A stretch of DNA of 64,000 nucleotides from a virus. The DNA lies in IMG/VR virus record IMGVR_UViG_3300008107_000003, positions 1-64,000 of that record. One strand, 5' to 3'. Position numbers and translations under genes: made by a program. A model generated the notes under the pieces. The model had not been told where the DNA came from and ran no database searches. It saw nothing but the letters and a program-made list of their open reading frames with translations. Below, one piece after another: positions 31,336 to 39,903 of this stretch (its first letter is position 1; every line of letters starts with the position of its first letter).

Positions 31336-34314
31336 TTAACCTCTATATAATGGTTTTTTGCGAAGGACAGCGCCAGGTGCAGCACTCTGACTATTTATTT
31401 GCGTTTCTACAGGGAAAGGAACAATAATAGGTACAGGTATGCTATCTTCCATTTGCTGATTAACCATCATGTTAACAGATGGAGTACAACTAGATGCTGA
31501 ATTTTGCTTTGGTACTGACTGCATTTTTGGTGTTACCACCTTGCCGCCTGCTGCCCTGCCCATCAACTTATCTATTAGGTTAGTAAAAATACTACCTTTT
31601 TGTTTTTGTTGTGGTTTAGCAACCTTTGGTGATCTAAAATATAAAAGATCTTTTGTGTTTGGCCATCCCTTTCTTGCCTCAGTAGGTGTCATTCTGTTTA
31701 CAAATGCTCTTTTACCTGTAGAATTATTAGCAATTCTTAGATCTGGCATTACAATACCAATGTGTCCATATGGATCCTTTCCACTACCAGCAGGATAACC
31801 AGTATCTTTCCAAACTGTAATATCAGCAGGTTTTCTTGCCTTTTCTGGAACTTTAATAAAATTTGATAATAACCACTTAGCAATATCAGGAACCCAATTT
31901 TTTCTATTTAAATTATCCCAAGGTAATGGAATTCCTGCCGATTTGTAGACATTTACAATAGCAGGAGCACATCCATTTGCAGGATCATCTTTATAACTCC
32001 ATCTTTCTTTCTGCATCTTAGCAGCTGCATTAACTAATGCGTTTTCTCTAGATCCTCCTGCTGCCATTTCTGGGAGAATTAATCCACCTGCAGCAGCAGT
32101 TTGTGTTCCTTGGAACTTTTTAACATTTGCTTGAAATCTTGATAGGAAAGTTTTACTATGTGTATTTGCTTGAGATCCCCCAGGAAGAGATGGCCAAGTT
32201 CCTCTAAGTTTGGAAGCAGCGTATAAAGGATCTCGATCAGCATCTTTAACTAATTGTGCTTCTCCGCCAGGATACACACTTGCCATCAGCATTCTGGCAA
32301 TTTTAGTTTGATTTTCCTTATTAAATTTATCTTTATTTGGATCTAATCCTGCAGATTTTGCTCTGCCAATAATATATTCTGGCATCTGTTGCCATTTACC
32401 CATAGCACCAGATCCACCCATTGAATATCCTTTTTGCATTGCAGCTCGACGAGCAGCTGCAATCGTCATATCACTGAGACCAGAAACAGTCGTTCCTGGA
32501 TTTACAGAATCCCAACTACCTTCACCACCTGCAATTGCTTCAAGCATTGCCTTAACAACAGCTGGTGCATCGCCTGGAACTTCTCCATCACCACCTGATT
32601 TACTGCCAGACCCCGAAGATCCAAATCTTTTAGTTGAAAGAGTAACTAATCCATCTAATACTCCCTTCAATAGTCCTCTCATACTGTTAGTATCACTTGT
32701 GCTATCACCAATTATTTTACTAAGTCCACCATCTAATCCTGTAGCTTTGAAATCTTTTGGTCTTCTTCTAGTAATTCTACCTCCACTAACACCTGAAGGT
32801 TTTTCTTCCCCAAACTCTGCACCTAACGCCCTAAGATCACCACCAATAAAAGGCATAATAAAATTACCAAGTGATCCCATCCTATCTAAGGTAAGAGAGG
32901 TAGCACCAAGAATTGAAGGAATGGTTGTCATATTAGAAATCATTCCCAATTTACTCATAGGAATGATTACCTCAGGTTCCCCACCCTCACCAACTAATGT
33001 TAACTGTGGACCAGTAACAATACCACCTGCAGCTGCACCAGGTTGCAATCCTTCTGTAGCATCAGCTGCTTTACCTTTGTTCTTGGTTAACCAATCGTAG
33101 ATGCTACCTGCAACCCAATCGCCTGCAATGCCGCCGAGCAACCCTCCTACCCATGTCCCAGGAGGTCCAAGAACAGTCCCTACAATCGCTCCCAGACCTG
33201 TTCCTAGAGTAGATCCAACTGCTTTAGCAGCTGCTTTTCCTAGAGGTTCTCCCATTAAGAGATTAAAAGCAAAATCAATAAGTCCACCAACAAAAGGTAT
33301 TCTTCCTAGTACTCTACCAATTGCCTTTGTTGCTGTTCTACCAAGTAGTTTTCTAGATCCTTTTATTGCAGATGCTTGTGTATTTCTTACTGCTGTTTTA
33401 ACAGCACTTTGAGGTTTTGCTTGAGTAACTCTTTTAGCAGCATCTTTACCATATCTCTGCTCAAGTCTTTTTAATGTTTCTTCTTTAACAACTTTTCCAC
33501 TTTTTGTATCTACATAATCACCAGGTTTAACCCTTCTACCTTTAGTATCAACATCCCCAACTCTAGGTTTATTATTAGTCGATCCTTGAGGTTTATTTGG
33601 TTCATTCGGTTTTTTAGCATCCAGTTTATCTAATATCTTTAAAATATCATCAATCAAACTAAATGGATTTAATAGGTAACTAGCTGCTTTAAGAGCACCT
33701 ATGCCTAGCATAAGTTGCCCAATACCTAATAATCCATCCTTAAGACCACCAAAATCTCCTCTTTTAATTTTATCAATACCACCAAATACCTTTACAATTC
33801 CATCAAAAGTATTCCCAATACCAAAACTTACAACATTAAATACAATCTTAAGAAACTTCCCTAAAGTTTCTATACCATTTTTAATCTTATTTAAATTTGC
33901 AGGATTTGCTGCCCAATTTAATATATTTTTAATGACAAAAGCTCTAACAAAAAATGCTATTATATTTTGAAATGGTTTGAAAAATTCTACTATCTTTTCA
34001 ATCCATGTTTTAGACTTTTTCTGATCCTCTGGCTTTACATCCGTCTTAGCATCTACTTTTCCTAATCCTTCTTGTTTTGCTTCAGATGCAGCGTCTCTAG
34101 CTTTCTGTGCTTCTCTTTCTTTATCTTTATCTAAATCTGAGAGGAATTTATTTTGAAATTCAAAAAGATCACGCAGTTTCTCAAGGTATTTTCCCTGTGT
34201 ATGTACAGTCATACCAATTCTATTCACCGCTAATATTGCTGACGGTGAAGTTCCATCCTTTTTAGCAAAGGATGGATTTAGAAACTTATATGGCTTTATT
34301 TTTGCAGAATTCAT
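31336..34314 (-). CDS. Large virion protein with two hydrolase-like domains
   Basis: 992 aa, paralogous in its N-terminal 250 residues to the preceding gene (RDAASEAKQEG, FFVRAFVIKNILNWAANPAN). A lysozyme-like block follows at about 575-720: MLEAIAGGEGSWDSVNPGTT, GAMGKWQQMP and ENQTKIARML. A CHAP-like block is at about 770-900: NGCAPAIVNVYKSAGIPLPW with Cys, and DPYGHIGIVMPDLRIAN with His. This pairs a glycan and a peptide hydrolase in one virion protein. Likely tail tip or tape-measure-like. Activity is inferred from motifs only. Confidence 0.75.
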   Translation of the reverse strand: MNSAKIKPYKFLNPSFAKKDGTSPSAILAVNRIGMTVHTQGKYLEKLRDLFEFQNKFLSDLDKDKEREAQKARDAASEAKQEGLGKVDAKTDVKPEDQKKSKTWIEKIVEFFKPFQNIIAFFVRAFVIKNILNWAANPANLNKIKNGIETLGKFLKIVFNVVSFGIGNTFDGIVKVFGGIDKIKRGDFGGLKDGLLGIGQLMLGIGALKAASYLLNPFSLIDDILKILDKLDAKKPNEPNKPQGSTNNKPRVGDVDTKGRRVKPGDYVDTKSGKVVKEETLKRLEQRYGKDAAKRVTQAKPQSAVKTAVRNTQASAIKGSRKLLGRTATKAIGRVLGRIPFVGGLIDFAFNLLMGEPLGKAAAKAVGSTLGTGLGAIVGTVLGPPGTWVGGLLGGIAGDWVAGSIYDWLTKNKGKAADATEGLQPGAAAGGIVTGPQLTLVGEGGEPEVIIPMSKLGMISNMTTIPSILGATSLTLDRMGSLGNFIMPFIGGDLRALGAEFGEEKPSGVSGGRITRRRPKDFKATGLDGGLSKIIGDSTSDTNSMRGLLKGVLDGLVTLSTKRFGSSGSGSKSGGDGEVPGDAPAVVKAMLEAIAGGEGSWDSVNPGTTVSGLSDMTIAAARRAAMQKGYSMGGSGAMGKWQQMPEYIIGRAKSAGLDPNKDKFNKENQTKIARMLMASVYPGGEAQLVKDADRDPLYAASKLRGTWPSLPGGSQANTHSKTFLSRFQANVKKFQGTQTAAAGGLILPEMAAGGSRENALVNAAAKMQKERWSYKDDPANGCAPAIVNVYKSAGIPLPWDNLNRKNWVPDIAKWLLSNFIKVPEKARKPADITVWKDTGYPAGSGKDPYGHIGIVMPDLRIANNSTGKRAFVNRMTPTEARKGWPNTKDLLYFRSPKVAKPQQKQKGSIFTNLIDKLMGRAAGGKVVTPKMQSVPKQNSASSCTPSVNMMVNQQMEDSIPVPIIVPFPVETQINSQSAAPGAVLRKKPLYRG
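31392..31399 (-). promoter_or_regulatory. Possible late promoter box (AATAAATA)
   Basis: Minus-strand AATAAATA inside the end of the 992-aa gene, about 61 bp before the next ATG at 31331. Confidence 0.4.
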
Positions 34315-34496
34315 TATCCCTTCGATTGCTGTTCTTTATAACGACGTTCTTCATCTTGCATTAACTTAATTAATAGGGTCAAGTAAATTTCCTTTTCCCA
34401 TGGTATTAAGTTCTCAACCTCAGTTAATGACCATTTATGATGATGCATGAGAGCGAAGTTCGTTTGAAACACATTCGATAGTGATTCATGCATCAT
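34314..34496 (-). CDS. gp51: Baseplate hub assembly protein, gp51-like
   Basis: 60 aa. The core HKWSLTEVENLIPWEKEIYL is the conserved piece of short hub-assembly proteins, followed by a charged helix (EERRYKEQQ). It directly follows gp26, as gp51 does in T4. Expected to act catalytically in hub formation and not remain in the virion. Function follows T4 order. Confidence 0.7.
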   Translation of the reverse strand: MMHESLSNVFQTNFALMHHHKWSLTEVENLIPWEKEIYLTLLIKLMQDEERRYKEQQSKG

Positions 34497-34498
34497 CG

Positions 34499-35215
34499 CT
34501 ACGCGAAAAAAGCTCCCAACCCCTCAAGAACCATGGATGATTCAACTTCTGTATTTGGATTTACAATTTTAACTTCATGAGAAAGTTTTGGCATAGTCTC
34601 AAAAAAGTTTTGAACTTTTTGAAACTGCTCTGCAGTCATACTTTCCAGAAATTCTAAGAGTTCTTTCTTAGATTGCTCTTTTGCTTCCCAAACTTCATCT
34701 CCAGAAAAAATCTGATAGATTGAACCAGATGCAATTTCAAATACATTATCAATTTCATTTTGATCCGCAAAATTATTCTTGATAAAACTATCAAGACTGG
34801 GATACTTCATGATAACACCAACATTTTTATCTTCATCTAAGATAATTTTATTTGTATGACCTTTTGGATATTGAACTTCAATATCATCAATAGGAATTTC
34901 AATGTCAACTGTTGTTTCTTCATCATCTGGACAAGTCACCTGAAGTTTTACAGATTCCCCTACAGATTTTGCACGAATTTTTAAAAATAAGTATTCAATA
35001 TCAAATGTAGGAAGGTCTTCAACTTTTGCCTTTAGATTTGTACAATTCTTAATGATAGTCTTAACTGCATTAATCATTGACTTTTCATCACCAGTTTCCA
35101 TGGCAATTAGAAGAATTTTTTCTTCCTTAACTAAAAATGGCCTATAGACAACTTTACTTTTATTTGAAGGTAGCGTCAGTTCATATTCAGGCGCAACTAA
35201 TCTAGGTAATGGCAT
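34499..35215 (-). CDS. gp26: Baseplate hub subunit gp26
   Basis: 238 aa, similar to T4 gp26 (208 aa; T4_baseplate family). Start MPLPRLVAPEYELTLPSNKS then YRPFLVKEEKILLIAMETGD is characteristic of cyanophage gp26. Alpha/beta in the middle, with an acidic helical C-terminus. Preceded by a CATAAATA late box 33 bp upstream and followed by gp51. Confidence 0.88.
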   Translation of the reverse strand: MPLPRLVAPEYELTLPSNKSKVVYRPFLVKEEKILLIAMETGDEKSMINAVKTIIKNCTNLKAKVEDLPTFDIEYLFLKIRAKSVGESVKLQVTCPDDEETTVDIEIPIDDIEVQYPKGHTNKIILDEDKNVGVIMKYPSLDSFIKNNFADQNEIDNVFEIASGSIYQIFSGDEVWEAKEQSKKELLEFLESMTAEQFQKVQNFFETMPKLSHEVKIVNPNTEVESSMVLEGLGAFFA

Positions 35216-35247
35216 GATATCTCCGTGATATAAAAATCATATAAAAT

Positions 35248-35255
35248 TATTTATG
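35248..35255 (-). promoter_or_regulatory. T4-type late promoter box (CATAAATA)
   Basis: Minus-strand CATAAATA 33 bp before the gp26 ATG at 35215, in the gap after gp54. Confidence 0.55.
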
Positions 35256-35260
35256 CATGG

Positions 35261-36112
35261 TTATGCAAGATCATTTCCATATTGTTGGTTATCTGCAAAA
35301 TCACCCCATGCACCATTAAGGTTATTGAAACCTCCTTGATTTCCCAATAACGCTGTTCCTGTAAGACCTGCAAACTGAGCATTTGCTGCTGCTATAGCTT
35401 CATTAGTAGCAGTGCTAAATGTTGGTGGTGCTGGAGGAGTAACACCATCGAGATCAAATGCTCCTGCACCAGGTATATTTCCTTGCTTATAAAATCTATA
35501 CCTTTCATAATAAAATGAAACTTCCATATTAATTATATTAGACTGTGCATTACTCAAACTAAAACTACTAATATTAAATGGAAATACATTATATAATCTC
35601 CATACTGCAGTTACTTGATTATATTGTGCGCCTGGTCTTAATCCTGGTTTAGATACTGGTGCGCCGCCACCTCTTTCCAATTTCCATATATTTACTTCTG
35701 GAACAACACAATCAAAATAAGGAGAAACATATTGATTTGCATCATTACTAATATAATTCATCCATCTTTCAAAGAAAGTCCTAGTTAGCATATTTCTAGG
35801 TAACGTGAATTGCATACTAATTTCACTAAAAGTAGTTGATGTTGGATAACGATACATTGATCCAACTGCTTTTTGTTCCCCTGTTGTTATCTGTCTACTG
35901 GGAATACTAACTTCATTTGCATAATAACTTAAATTTCTAGCTAAAGAACCAGTATCATCTAAAGTAAAATCAGACGAAATTGGAGCACCGCCAGGAGATA
36001 AAACTTTTGGAAGTGTGTTAAATTGAACATGATAAAGACTACTATATGCAGGAGGATTCTTCTGCATATGAGACATAAATTCTTGGATACTATTTTCTCC
36101 GAAAGTAGGCAT
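35261..36112 (-). CDS. gp54: Baseplate-tail tube initiator gp54
   Basis: 283 aa (T4 gp54 is 320). It has the tube-like fold signatures of the gp19/gp48/gp54 group: an N-terminal SSLYHVQFNTLP strand, ARNLSYYANEVSIPSRQITT and ITMQFT-type strands, then ERWMNYISNDANQYVSPYFD and the C-terminal NIINMEVSFYYERYRFYKQ. A Gly/Ala-rich tail follows. It connects the baseplate to the tail tube and caps polymerisation start. Located next to gp26, as expected. Confidence 0.85.
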   Translation of the reverse strand: MPTFGENSIQEFMSHMQKNPPAYSSLYHVQFNTLPKVLSPGGAPISSDFTLDDTGSLARNLSYYANEVSIPSRQITTGEQKAVGSMYRYPTSTTFSEISMQFTLPRNMLTRTFFERWMNYISNDANQYVSPYFDCVVPEVNIWKLERGGGAPVSKPGLRPGAQYNQVTAVWRLYNVFPFNISSFSLSNAQSNIINMEVSFYYERYRFYKQGNIPGAGAFDLDGVTPPAPPTFSTATNEAIAAANAQFAGLTGTALLGNQGGFNNLNGAWGDFADNQQYGNDLA

Positions 36113-36577
36113 TTATAAATTCCAGATAGTTTCTTTCTTTGTTGGTCTGATTGTTTTATTCACTGTCTTATAAAATTTTTCAATAGGTAAGATAGACACT
36201 CCATCAATTTCATTAACTGGAACTTGTCTTATCGAACCTCTAACATGTGCGTACAAATATTTATGCAGACATTTAGGAGGAACTTGTGAAATAGTACCTT
36301 TTAAAATTCCCGATCTAATTTGAGGATTAACATAATGGCAATTTATGCCAAAAAATCCATCTCCTTGCCTTTCCAATACTCTAACTAATGGATATTTGTC
36401 CCAATATGGTAAAACAAATTGTCCTTTTGGACTATAGGTAAAAAATAAAACATCACCTTCTTCTATATCATTTGGTGGTTTTAGATACTTTCTAACTTGT
36501 GCTCTATACCAGTCTTCAGACTTTGTAAATCCAAATCCTCTGTTGCTTTCTTTAAGAATATCAGAAAGAATTGTCAT
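36113..36577 (-). CDS. Conserved phage protein (LPYxDxxPLV motif)
   Basis: 154 aa. The centre has GDVLFFTYSPKGQFVLPYWD followed by PLVRVLERQGDGFFGINCHY, a pattern (F-x-Y-x-P-K, LPYxDxxPLV, GFxGxNxHY) that I know from many T4-like and jumbo phages as a conserved structural or assembly protein without assigned function. It lies between gp54 and gp4, with a 4-bp overlap on gp4's stop. Confidence 0.75.
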   Translation of the reverse strand: MTILSDILKESNRGFGFTKSEDWYRAQVRKYLKPPNDIEEGDVLFFTYSPKGQFVLPYWDKYPLVRVLERQGDGFFGINCHYVNPQIRSGILKGTISQVPPKCLHKYLYAHVRGSIRQVPVNEIDGVSILPIEKFYKTVNKTIRPTKKETIWNL

Positions 36578-37008
36578 AGTTTAAGCTCTTTTTCTGTAAG
36601 GACTATAAATTGCCAATTTTTATCATCACAGAATTTTCTAGCAGCTTCCCATTTTGCTTGATTTTTAACATAATCATTTGCTTCTCTAATAAACTGCTTT
36701 GTTATTCTTTTCTTCTTCACTGGTGGTCTAGTATATCGATCAGGTTTTATTTCAACAACATAGTGTGTAATTTGTCCAGAAGTTTGTCTAACTTTCATAT
36801 AAAAATCAGGGAAATATCTATGCACTCTACCATCTAAAGGTGACCTGTACGGAACGAAAAATTCTTCACTTGCCCATTCAACAATACTAGAATTCATATC
36901 ACAGTATTTCATAAATTTGAGTTCCCAAGAAGAACGGTAAATAATATCACTGACATCTCCCTTGTATTTTGTTGGATTTTTGGGATAAAATTTACCCTTA
37001 TAGATCAT
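36574..37008 (-). CDS. gp4: Head completion nuclease-like protein gp4
   Basis: 144 aa from ATG 37008 (MIYKGKFYPKNPTKYKGDVS). The TnsA-N/gp4 family pattern is visible: IIYRSSWELKFMKYCD, SSIVEWASEEFFVPYRSP, RVHRYFPDFYMKV (the PDF Asp) and HYVVEIKPDRYTRPP (ExK), the PD-(D/E)xK core. In T4 gp4 (gp50/65) completes heads before tail joining. Only 32 bp separate its start from the divergent gp48. Confidence 0.88.
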   Translation of the reverse strand: MIYKGKFYPKNPTKYKGDVSDIIYRSSWELKFMKYCDMNSSIVEWASEEFFVPYRSPLDGRVHRYFPDFYMKVRQTSGQITHYVVEIKPDRYTRPPVKKKRITKQFIREANDYVKNQAKWEAARKFCDDKNWQFIVLTEKELKL

Positions 37009-37013
37009 AAATA
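37006..37013 (+). promoter_or_regulatory. Late promoter box for gp48-gp53 (CATAAATA)
   Basis: Plus-strand CATAAATA 27 bp before the gp48 ATG at 37041. It overlaps the first codon of the divergent gp4 gene. Confidence 0.6.
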
Positions 37014-37040
37014 GTTTCTGGGATATATTTAAATATTTAG

Positions 37041-38075
37041 ATGGCAGGTTCTTTAAGATACCCAAACAAAGTCTTCTCTGGTGGAGGTGATTCTACTGGA
37101 GCAGATTTTCCAGCTGGAGCTGTGGATTATGTTTGCTTTAAAGTAATTTCAACTTATAACTCTCAAGATCCTTCACAATCTGGTCAAACACAACAACCTG
37201 TTGATACTTGCTATCTGTATATTCCTTCATCCTTACAAGTAAATTATTCTGCATCATATAATAGTGTTCCTCTTGGAGCAGCAGGAAGGGCAGCTGCTGA
37301 AGCTTTAAAATCTTCAAGTAGTTTAGATTTAGCATCTGCAATTCAAGGTTATGCCCAATCTGCTGGTCCAGAATTTGCCTTTAGTACTGTAGCTACAGGA
37401 TTAGCAGGAATTAAAGATCTTACAGGGACTGCTGGTGCCAATCTAAATGCTAGTCAATTATCTGCTTTAGCACAAGGAAAAATATTTAATCCATACATGG
37501 AGCAAATATTTGAAGCTCCTGGTTTTAGAGATCACAATTTCTCATTCAAACTAATAGCTCGTGATAAAAAAGAAGCAACCGATATCTACAATATAATTAG
37601 ATTTTTCAAAATTAATATGCTTCCTAATTTATCAGGATATACCGCCGCTGAGCAAAAATCAGCTCAACAAACACAAGCGGAAGCACAAGATCAGGCAAAA
37701 AATAAAGATTCTTCAGGTGCAGCAAAACCTGCAGCAGCTGGAACAAATAATACTTTCGCTGACACACTGATGAATACTCCAGGAGTATCAGAAAATCGAT
37801 GGTTAACTGTACCTAACAAATTTGACATCTCCTTTCAAAGATTTGTAGGAGCAGTTGAAGGAGCAATTAGTTCAAATAATAATCAATTAAGTCTATATAA
37901 ATTCAAACGTTGTGTTCTAAAAAGTTGTCAGGTAAACTATACTCCTGATGGTCAATATACTGCATTTGCTCCTGGAAAAGGTATCAATGATATGGTAGTT
38001 CCAGCAGTCCAAATAGATTTATCATTCTCAGAGACAGAAATTATTACTTCAGCCGACGCAGCAAAGGGTTTCTAA
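37041..38075 (+). CDS. gp48: Baseplate tail tube cap gp48
   Basis: 344 aa (T4 gp48 is 364). Strong markers are NPYMEQIFEAPGFRDHNFSF, LIARDKKEATDIYNIIRFFK and a C-terminal KFKRCVLKSCQVNYTPDGQY, conserved in tube-like proteins. A Gly/Ala/Gln linker (QTQAEAQDQAKNKDSSGAAK) lies near residue 220. It forms the platform on which gp54 and gp19 assemble. On the plus strand, opposite to almost all other genes here, one base before gp53. Confidence 0.92.
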   Translation: MAGSLRYPNKVFSGGGDSTGADFPAGAVDYVCFKVISTYNSQDPSQSGQTQQPVDTCYLYIPSSLQVNYSASYNSVPLGAAGRAAAEALKSSSSLDLASAIQGYAQSAGPEFAFSTVATGLAGIKDLTGTAGANLNASQLSALAQGKIFNPYMEQIFEAPGFRDHNFSFKLIARDKKEATDIYNIIRFFKINMLPNLSGYTAAEQKSAQQTQAEAQDQAKNKDSSGAAKPAAAGTNNTFADTLMNTPGVSENRWLTVPNKFDISFQRFVGAVEGAISSNNNQLSLYKFKRCVLKSCQVNYTPDGQYTAFAPGKGINDMVVPAVQIDLSFSETEIITSADAAKGF

Positions 38076-38076
38076 T

Positions 38077-38745
38077 ATGGCAGGATATTTTTCTTACATT
38101 CCAAATATTTACGTTACAAGACTAGAAGATGATAATACTACAAAATCATCAATTCTTGTAAAAAATTTATTTCGTAAATCAAAAACAAGAACAGATTTAT
38201 CTAAGTATTATACATTATTCAATCCATACTATGTACCTGATGGAGAACTACCATGGCAAACCGCTACCAGATTATATGGAGATCCAACTTTAGAATGGAT
38301 TATATTATTACTTAATAATGTTCAAAATGTATATAATGATTGGCCAAAATCAAATGATGAATTAGTAAATTATATTAATCAAAAATACTCATATTTAAAT
38401 GTCACTGCACCTGGAGATGAAATTCATCATTATGAAACTCAACAAGTTTATGAGGATGATATTTTAGTATTAGAAGGTGGTTTAGAAGTAAATGAAGATT
38501 ATCAATTCAGAACTCCTAAAGGTATTCTATTAGTGGGATCATCTGTAGTATCAGCAGTAACAAATTATGAATATGAAGTTCAACAAAATGAAAAGAAACG
38601 TTTAATCTATATCCTAAATTCTTCTAATATTGATGCATTTATTGATGAATTCCAAAAAGTTATTTCGTATGAAGATAGTGATGAATTAGATATTGAAGGC
38701 AATAAGTTTACACCAGTATCTTCTGTAGAAGACTATCTAAACTGA
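38077..38745 (+). CDS. gp53: Baseplate wedge subunit gp53
   Basis: 222 aa (T4 gp53 is 196). GYFSYIPNIYV at the N-terminus, LVKNLFRKSKTRTDLSKYYT, then LPWQTATRLYGDPTLEWIIL and LLNNVQNVYNDWPKS are family hallmarks. The C-terminus has an additional LysM-like or beta stretch ending with an acidic tail. Closes the baseplate wedge. The gene begins one base after gp48's stop and ends at a strong terminator. Confidence 0.93.
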   Translation: MAGYFSYIPNIYVTRLEDDNTTKSSILVKNLFRKSKTRTDLSKYYTLFNPYYVPDGELPWQTATRLYGDPTLEWIILLLNNVQNVYNDWPKSNDELVNYINQKYSYLNVTAPGDEIHHYETQQVYEDDILVLEGGLEVNEDYQFRTPKGILLVGSSVVSAVTNYEYEVQQNEKKRLIYILNSSNIDAFIDEFQKVISYEDSDELDIEGNKFTPVSSVEDYLN

Positions 38746-38766
38746 GGGGCATCTGCCCCTTTTTTA
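38745..38766 (+). terminator. Rho-independent terminator after gp53
   Basis: AGGGGC / GCCCCT stem with ATCT loop and U-tract, starting at the last base of gp53. Confidence 0.85.
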
Positions 38767-38768
38767 AT

Positions 38769-38785
38769 GTTACATAAATTGTAAC
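38769..38785. repeat. Inverted repeat between converging terminators
   Basis: GTTACA-TAAAT-TGTAAC, a perfect 6-bp inverted repeat between the terminators of gp53 and gp32. Confidence 0.6.
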
Positions 38786-38807
38786 AAAACTTAACATTCT
38801 TTTTAAA

Positions 38808-38838
38808 CAAAAAAATTGGGGCGCTTTTGAAGTGCCCC
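38808..38838 (-). terminator. Rho-independent terminator after gp32
   Basis: On the minus strand GGGGC-A-CTT, loop, AAG-C-GCCCC, then AATTTTTTT. Placed 27 bp beyond the gp32 stop. Confidence 0.8.
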
Positions 38839-38865
38839 AGAGGTTTTCAATATGCGATTTTGGTT

Positions 38866-39813
38866 TCAGTCTTCTTCAGCAAGGCGAGCGAAGTAACTAA
38901 GAGTGCTTTCATCATCATCTTCATTGAAGGAAGGTTTAGTAACCTTAGATTGATGAGATTGCTGAGCAGATTTGAAAGTACTGATTTCCTCTTTCCAAGA
39001 TGCTGCAGGACCACGATCCTCTTCATCTGCAACCTCTTCATCGAAAGTAGAACGAGAAGGACGAGATTGAGTTTTATTCCCAAGAACAAGTTGAAGACGA
39101 TTTTCAAGTTCTTCAAAGGTCTTGAAGTTTTTCTCATCGGTGAACTCAGTTAGAGAATATTCACGCTTCCAGATCCCTTCCAGTTCATCATCATCAAGGT
39201 TAGCAAGAGTACCAGAACGAGAGAACTCAGACTTATCGTAGTTCCAGTAACCATCAACCTTACGGATCTTCAGTTTGAAGTTTGCTCCTTCCCAAAAGTC
39301 AAAAGGATTGATAGGAGTTTCATCTTTGAACTCAGGTTGCATTGCTGCCATGATTTTGTCAAAGATTTTCTTGCCAAACTTATAGAGGAAGACTCGTCCT
39401 TCATTCTCTGGATGTGCTGGATCTTCCACAACATAGATGTTAGCATAGTAGCTCAGTTTGCGCTTTTGTTTACGAGCGATTTCCTTATCAGCATCACTAC
39501 CACTGTTCCAGAGCTCTCGGTTCATTTCACCGACAGGATCCTTCTTATTAAGAGTGGTCAAACTATTTTCAATATACCATCCACCAGGACCTTGGAATGC
39601 ATGTGACCACACTTTTGCCCAAGGCAAATCCTCACCCTCAGGAGCAGGGAGGAAACGAATAACTGCATAACCATTACCCGACTTGTCCATTTCGGGCTTC
39701 CAGAAACGCTCATCGGCACCGCTACTAGTTTCTGGATTAGAGATCTTTTCGATCTCGCGGGTAAGTTTATCAAAAACAGACCCAGATTGCTTTTTCAAAG
39801 AAGCAAAAGACAT
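38866..39813 (-). CDS. gp32: Single-stranded DNA-binding protein gp32
   Basis: 315 aa from ATG 39813 (MSFASLKKQSGSVFDKLTRE), which has the basic N-terminal cooperative-binding region. The OB-fold core includes RFWKPEMDKSGNGYAVIRFL, WAKVWSHAFQGPGGWYIENS and KLSYYANIYVVEDPAHPENE, and KVDGYWNYDKSEF follows. The C-terminus is very acidic, as needed for partner binding. The zinc-binding HxxC/CxxC site of T4 gp32 is not apparent, as in other cyanophage versions. Coats ssDNA in replication and recombination. Single-gene unit with its own promoter and terminator. Confidence 0.93.
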   Translation of the reverse strand: MSFASLKKQSGSVFDKLTREIEKISNPETSSGADERFWKPEMDKSGNGYAVIRFLPAPEGEDLPWAKVWSHAFQGPGGWYIENSLTTLNKKDPVGEMNRELWNSGSDADKEIARKQKRKLSYYANIYVVEDPAHPENEGRVFLYKFGKKIFDKIMAAMQPEFKDETPINPFDFWEGANFKLKIRKVDGYWNYDKSEFSRSGTLANLDDDELEGIWKREYSLTEFTDEKNFKTFEELENRLQLVLGNKTQSRPSRSTFDEEVADEEDRGPAASWKEEISTFKSAQQSHQSKVTKPSFNEDDDESTLSYFARLAEED

Positions 39814-39858
39814 AATTGTATTCTCCGTATTAGTTGTATTTGTTGGATTGTCCGTGTG

Positions 39859-39878
39859 CCATACCAACAAAGGTATGG
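39859..39878. promoter_or_regulatory. Palindrome over gp32 promoter -10/+1
   Basis: CCATACC-AACAAA-GGTATGG, perfect 7-bp arms. It overlaps the -10 box of the gp32 promoter, so it may be an operator or a 5' hairpin for autoregulation. Confidence 0.55.
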
Positions 39879-39903
39879 TAGCACTATTTAGGTGGGTTGT
39901 CAA
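39875..39903 (-). promoter_or_regulatory. Sigma70-type promoter for gp32
   Basis: TTGACA (39903..39898), spacer 17, TACCAT (39880..39875). Start near 39868, about 55 nt ahead of the gp32 ATG. Confidence 0.75.
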
